Assembly (NCBI GenBank): GCA_019873645.1
Contig: JAIOAX010000024.1
Span: 1 to 64,000 of the forward strand
Direction of reading: 5' to 3'
DNA from: Chloroflexota bacterium
GTDB lineage: Bacteria; Chloroflexota; Anaerolineae; B4-G1; SLSP01
DNA: 64,000 bases
The notes below the pieces were generated by a model that searched no databases, was not told where the DNA came from, and saw only the letters and a program-made list of their open reading frames with translations. The position numbers and the translations under genes are program-made. Positions 59,571 through 64,000 of this stretch are shown here, in pieces (the stretch's first letter is position 1; each line of letters begins with the position of its first letter).

Positions 59571-62500
59571 ATGAACGCGAGAGTCTTTCCCCGTATTGTT
59601 GTGGTGATAGGCGTCGCGCTGGCGCTTATCGGCCTGACGGCGGCGTTGAATTCGGCGCCGATGACACAGGCAGCGATGGCCGGAGATCCCGTAACCGCGC
59701 CGCCAATTCAGATGGCGGCGTCCGTCTCGTCGCCTGCGGCTGCGCCGTTGACGGCGACCAATGGGGTCACATTGAGTTTGAGTATCGCGCCGAGCGTGTC
59801 TGCGCCCGCGTGGGGCGAGATCGTCACCTATACGCTGGTCATGCGCAACACGGGCGACGCGGCCGCGCCAGGCGCAGCGCTGACCAACACGCTGCCCGAC
59901 GGCCTGATCTACCTCAGCGGCACGTTGCAGGCTACGGCCGGCGCGGCCGAGTATCTCTTTACGCCACGCACGATCCGCTGGCAGGGGGATCTGGCCCCGG
60001 GCGCGGCGGTCACGCTGACCTACGCCGCGCAACTGGTCACCCAGGAGTACATCTACAACACGGCCGTGCTCACTCATCCCCTGGCTACCGCGGCCGCCAG
60101 CGCTACCAGCAGCCCGGCCGATGATTGGGGCGCGCCGGAGGTGATTGCCGAGGGGCACATCTTTGATTACCGGTTAGCCAGTTACCGCAACATCGCTGTG
60201 GATAGCCAGGGCCGGCCGCGCATCGCCTACGCCGGCGCGTCGGGCCTGTATTACGCCACCTTCAACAGTGGCGTATGGACGAGCGTGCCGGTCACCACAA
60301 CCCGCTCCACCCGAGCCGCGCTGGTGCTTGACCCGCAGGATCGCGCCCTCATTGCCTTTTATGACGACTACCAGGGCTATATCTGGCTGGCGCGCGAAAT
60401 CAGCCCGACCGCCAATATCTGGAATCTGGAGCGGGTCTCGACCAAAGCCTTCGGAGGCAACTTCACGCGCAAAGTGGACATCCAGTTGGACAGCGCCGGT
60501 CGCCTGCACATGGTCTACTACGACGGCGATGCGCCCAGCGGCCACTATTACACCGTCTATAGCGGCACAACATGGCTCACGCCGACGCTGGCGGTGGCTT
60601 CCAGCACGTGTGCGTTCGCGCTGGACGGCAACGATGTCCCTCACCTGGCGTGCGCGGAGTCTGTTTATCTGCGCTTGTACACGTATGACGGTAGCGCGTG
60701 GACTTATGAAAACGTGGATTCCGGTTTAAGCTACAACAACACGACGATATACGTCCCCAGTCTGGCTTATTCCGGCACAGTGCCGCATATTGCCTACCTG
60801 CGCCAGAACAACGGTCTGTATTACGCTACCAGGAGCGGCACCTGGATCAAGAGCCAGGTGGATTTCAGCCCCTGGCAAAGCGGCGTGACCGAAAACACGC
60901 CCCTGGCTTCAAAAGTGGCGGTTCGCGGCGGGCAGATTGCCATCGCGTATGCCTGGCGCTGGTATCCGGTGGGGAGTACCACCCACACGGAGACTGTCCG
61001 TGTGGCCTATCGTCCGTTGACCGGCACAACCTGGATCACCGAGAGTGTGGATAGCGTGACGGATAAGAGTTGGAGCCAGAACTGGGCGCTCCCCGCGCTG
61101 GCGCTGACAACCAATGGCCGCGCGCACCTGGCCTACTACTACCTCGCCGACAGCACGCTGCGCCACGCCGCTCATACCAACTCGTTCACGTTTTACACCG
61201 TGGATGAAAGCCTGGAGCTGGGTGACAATGCCGCATTGGATGTGGACAGGGATGGCGGCACGCACGTGGCGTATGTGGCGAACGGCTTACGCTATGCCTA
61301 CAGCGCCGCCGGTTCGACGGCCTGGACCAGGACCCTTGCAGTGGCCGGCGTGGCGCAGGACGCCTTGCTTGACCTGGCCGTGGATGGCGCGAATGCGCCG
61401 CACGTGGTCTATCAGAGCGCCCTGGCCGCGCCGCTGTATCACGCCACGCTCACCGGCGGCGCGTGGACCGTCCGTGCCGTTGACACGCCCGGCACAGCCT
61501 CGTATCCCGCGCTCGACGCCGACGCCGCGGGCACGGCGGACGTGGTCTACATAGCGCTGGAGGGCGCGGACCAGGTGGTGCGCTACGGGCACTTTACTGC
61601 CACGACCTGGACGACCACCACGCTGGCCATCGCCGGGCCGGATGAGGTGCTGCACTGGCAATCGCCCAGACTGGTAGCACAGGCGGGCAAGGTCTATGTG
61701 CTTTACGCCAACTGTGCCGCGCATCAAGATTGGGTTGATTATCCCGTCACCTTGACACTCAAAACACTGGCGAATGGCGTGTGGAGCACGCAATCCTTAC
61801 ACGCCTTCACCGGCCAATGTAACGACCGGCTCACCTACTACCTGCTGGGCGACAGCGCCGGACGGTTAGCGGCGGTGGCCGTCATCGCCGATGAAGAGGG
61901 CAACACGCAGGAGCTCACCTTCTGGCTCGCCGCGGACGGCACAGCACAGACGATGGCGACCAGCCTGCTGCCTGCGGGGGCGGCCGCGGACAGCGCGGCG
62001 GAGGTGAGCGCGGCAGGGCCGCAGGGTTTGCTGGGCTACGACTTCGGCCGCTACCGACAGATACGCGGCGACGGGCTGGAAACGCTCTATGCCAGCAGTG
62101 GCCAGAAGAAAGCCGTGTACCGCGACCGCAGCGGCGCCGCCTCTGCGCCGGTCAACCTGGCGTCCACGATAGATACCTACACCGATCTGCAGGACCTGGC
62201 TTGCTACGGGCAGAACGCCGCGGCGCTGGAACGCTCCTACACGCGCAACGCGCTGGCGGTGGAGCGGGCGCGGCCGCGGCCGCGGCCGAGTACGTGGGCC
62301 AATGCCACCAAATCGGCCACGCCGGCGGCGGTGTACGCCTATGAGCGCATCACGTACACGGTTCGGCTGGAGTGGCTGGGGAACAAGTCCGCAGCCATCC
62401 AGGTCAAAGATAGTCTCTTCCTGGATCCGGTAGAGTTTGTCCCGAACAGCCTGAGCTGGGGCCCGTATATCAATAATTGCCAGTATGACCCCTATAGTGC

Positions 62501-64000
62501 TAAAATCACTTGCTCGGGCAATTTCCCGGCCAGCGAAATAACGCCGCTAAGCACGCAGGTCACGTATGCCGTGACGCCCACCTGTGATATTTACAGATGG
62601 GGCAGTCTTGTGAACATAGCGCAGGTGGACATCGGCGATTATCATTTTACCCCGTCTGCCCGCACGGCTCTCAAAGCGCCGTTCAAACTGCGCGCCTCTT
62701 CGCCATCATTCTTGCCCCGTGATGTCTTTACGCCGGAGCACACCATCCTGCTCTACACCGTGCCCAAGAGCGACGAGCCTGCCGCCCTCTGGCAAGAGTG
62801 CGCCTTCGATCTCTACGTGGTGGTCAACGACGATGCCAACCATCCTCTGCTCTTGACCAACGACGGCAGCGGCCTGGCCAATCGCCGACAGGCTGATTTT
62901 AACGCCGACGACTTGCACTATTCCGCCTGGTTCACGCCTACGGGAACCAGCACGCAAACCCTGGACCTTTACGCGGCATCCGTTGACATGGGCCTGACCA
63001 ACGCCACGCTGGCCAATACCCTGATCCTGCCGCCCAATGCCAAACCCAAGTTGGCCACCGTGACCGACCTGCGGGAACTCTTCCGGGAATTCAATCAGGT
63101 CACACCCGGCTCTACCATTACCGACGTCAACGCCAATCACATCCTGGACTATTACGACGCCGTTGAACGGATGCGTCAGTACGCCAGCGACCATCAAGGC
63201 GTGGTGCTGGACGTGCGCCAAGACGCCTATACCCAGGACTATAACTATTATGCCGACACGGCCACCCGATCCGACATGGGTGCGGACATCAACAATAACT
63301 TGCTCACTCATCTGAGTCAGCCGGCCAGGACCCTGAAATACCTGGCCATCATCGGCGATGACAGCGTAGTGCCATTCCTCCGCCTGGAAGTACCGAACCA
63401 CGGCTTTGATGAGCGCAAATACCTGAGTGGTCAGGCCGATGACAATCCCACCTTGCAGGATACTCAGTTCGATACTGACAAAGGTGTGCTGATGACCGAC
63501 GTGCCCTACGGAACCTACACCTCCATTTTGGAGTATTACCCCAAGCCCGACATGGGCGTGGGACGCATCTTTTACGATACGCCGCTGGCTTTAATAGAGG
63601 CCATTGCCGCCTATGAGCAACCCATAGACTTACGTGCCGCCCAGAGCAGGGTCACGCTGCTTCACCTGGCCAACGAAGGCACTGATGGCATTCAATGGAG
63701 CGACCTGGTAGACGCCGCCTTTATCCCAAAACTGACCGGTTACTATGGCGCTTCCAACCTGGATCGCCATGTACCATTCACCATGCCGATCAATTTTGAG
63801 AATGGCCACGTCTACGTCTACGATGGCGCCACGACGAACTGGAACGCCATCACCACCACGCGGCGTGCGGCAGCCAACAGCAACCTGCTCATCTTCCAGA
63901 CCCACGCCGATCACAGGGCCCTTAGCGCCGCTGACGACAGCGAAATTGAAGCCAGCGATTTCGTCTCCGCGACCGTGGACCTGGTTATGACCACCGCTTG
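59571..64000 (+). CDS. Large secreted multidomain protein with gingipain-like region, 3' end off the window
   Basis: From the ATG at 59571-59573 (AGAGG upstream) the frame is open to the window edge, at least 1476 codons. It begins with a signal peptide (MNARVFPRIVVVIGVALALIGL) and a DUF11 domain (about 65-170, ending TNTLPDGLIYLSGTL style). A long beta-rich region of repeated short segments follows (LVLDPQDRALIAFYDDYQG, TPVTTTRSTR). Then, from about residue 1180, comes a peptidase C25/caspase-fold region: HILDYYDAVERMRQYASD, AIIGDDSVVPF (Asp1263), VGRIFYDTPLALIEAI, and FQTHADHRALS as a possible catalytic His loop. The catalytic Cys is not visible and may lie beyond the edge. Probably an extracellular protease or protease-like surface protein. 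Confidence 0.85.
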   Translation, partial: MNARVFPRIVVVIGVALALIGLTAALNSAPMTQAAMAGDPVTAPPIQMAASVSSPAAAPLTATNGVTLSLSIAPSVSAPAWGEIVTYTLVMRNTGDAAAPGAALTNTLPDGLIYLSGTLQATAGAAEYLFTPRTIRWQGDLAPGAAVTLTYAAQLVTQEYIYNTAVLTHPLATAAASATSSPADDWGAPEVIAEGHIFDYRLASYRNIAVDSQGRPRIAYAGASGLYYATFNSGVWTSVPVTTTRSTRAALVLDPQDRALIAFYDDYQGYIWLAREISPTANIWNLERVSTKAFGGNFTRKVDIQLDSAGRLHMVYYDGDAPSGHYYTVYSGTTWLTPTLAVASSTCAFALDGNDVPHLACAESVYLRLYTYDGSAWTYENVDSGLSYNNTTIYVPSLAYSGTVPHIAYLRQNNGLYYATRSGTWIKSQVDFSPWQSGVTENTPLASKVAVRGGQIAIAYAWRWYPVGSTTHTETVRVAYRPLTGTTWITESVDSVTDKSWSQNWALPALALTTNGRAHLAYYYLADSTLRHAAHTNSFTFYTVDESLELGDNAALDVDRDGGTHVAYVANGLRYAYSAAGSTAWTRTLAVAGVAQDALLDLAVDGANAPHVVYQSALAAPLYHATLTGGAWTVRAVDTPGTASYPALDADAAGTADVVYIALEGADQVVRYGHFTATTWTTTTLAIAGPDEVLHWQSPRLVAQAGKVYVLYANCAAHQDWVDYPVTLTLKTLANGVWSTQSLHAFTGQCNDRLTYYLLGDSAGRLAAVAVIADEEGNTQELTFWLAADGTAQTMATSLLPAGAAADSAAEVSAAGPQGLLGYDFGRYRQIRGDGLETLYASSGQKKAVYRDRSGAASAPVNLASTIDTYTDLQDLACYGQNAAALERSYTRNALAVERARPRPRPSTWANATKSATPAAVYAYERITYTVRLEWLGNKSAAIQVKDSLFLDPVEFVPNSLSWGPYINNCQYDPYSAKITCSGNFPASEITPLSTQVTYAVTPTCDIYRWGSLVNIAQVDIGDYHFTPSARTALKAPFKLRASSPSFLPRDVFTPEHTILLYTVPKSDEPAALWQECAFDLYVVVNDDANHPLLLTNDGSGLANRRQADFNADDLHYSAWFTPTGTSTQTLDLYAASVDMGLTNATLANTLILPPNAKPKLATVTDLRELFREFNQVTPGSTITDVNANHILDYYDAVERMRQYASDHQGVVLDVRQDAYTQDYNYYADTATRSDMGADINNNLLTHLSQPARTLKYLAIIGDDSVVPFLRLEVPNHGFDERKYLSGQADDNPTLQDTQFDTDKGVLMTDVPYGTYTSILEYYPKPDMGVGRIFYDTPLALIEAIAAYEQPIDLRAAQSRVTLLHLANEGTDGIQWSDLVDAAFIPKLTGYYGASNLDRHVPFTMPINFENGHVYVYDGATTNWNAITTTRRAAANSNLLIFQTHADHRALSAADDSEIEASDFVSATVDLVMTTA

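Overview
The window looks like chromosomal DNA from an uncultured member of the Chloroflexota, probably near Anaerolineae or Caldilineae. That placement is an inference from several signs. Three secreted proteins end in an I(Y/F)LPLV(M/L)R tail. There is a lipoate-assembly operon of the LplA/LplB plus two radical-SAM type. Large extracellular proteins carry DUF11, PKD and beta-helix domains. Gene ends are crowded with short-word near-tandem repeats. No rRNA, tRNA, CRISPR array, phage or intact insertion sequence was seen.

Layout. 0-16 kb: start of a secreted protein running off the left edge; a 2064-aa alpha-2-macroglobulin lipoprotein with an intact thioester motif; a membrane metallophosphoesterase that lacks its GNH motif; three tandem Hsp20 genes; two secreted proteins, one a subtilase with a PA insert and a PKD domain; an overlapping pair of paralogous membrane-anchored proteins; a tyrosine/dual-specificity phosphatase. 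16.8-31 kb: a carbohydrate island with an MFS transporter, GH29 fucosidase, GH140-like, GH9-like and GH28 enzymes, a DeoC-type aldolase, a ROK kinase and a PfkB kinase. It is interrupted at 20.1-23.1 kb by the lipoate operon (two LipS-type radical SAM proteins, LplA, LplB). 30.9-32.8 kb: an AT-rich MvaI/BcnI-type restriction-modification pair. 33-49 kb: GlgC, two GT39-like membrane glycosyltransferases, Mrp, peptide deformylase, a double cNMP/double bPH2 membrane protein, FucU, an aldehyde:ferredoxin oxidoreductase, an iron alcohol dehydrogenase, an SCP2 protein, a Holliday-resolvase-like nuclease and a dihydropyrimidinase. 49-64 kb: a PIN/RHH toxin-antitoxin pair, a 5'-truncated TPR gene, a giant beta-helix/DUF11/PKD surface protein broken into four reading frames, truncated fragments, a frameshifted TetR gene behind a perfect consensus promoter, and a very large secreted protein with a gingipain-like region that is still open at the right edge.

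How the parts may work together. The hydrolases suggest uptake and breakdown of plant or algal heteropolysaccharide (fucosyl, galacturonosyl and possibly apiosyl residues). FucU, the alcohol dehydrogenase and the aldehyde oxidoreductase could process deoxysugars and their aldehydes. The secreted proteins with the shared C-terminal tail may use a common export or anchoring route.

The most distinctive feature is a family of 7-9 bp words (GCTGATAGCTGAAAGCTGAC-like, GAATTACGAATTACG-like, GAATCAGCGAATGAGCG-like, CTTGCCTCTTGCC-like) that fills intergenic gaps. It also enters coding sequences: in frame in a glycosyltransferase, as a C-terminal tail on DeoC, and out of frame in the broken giant gene. 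The head-to-head truncations near 51.42 and 58.47 kb could be real rearrangements or assembly joins; the sequence alone cannot tell which.
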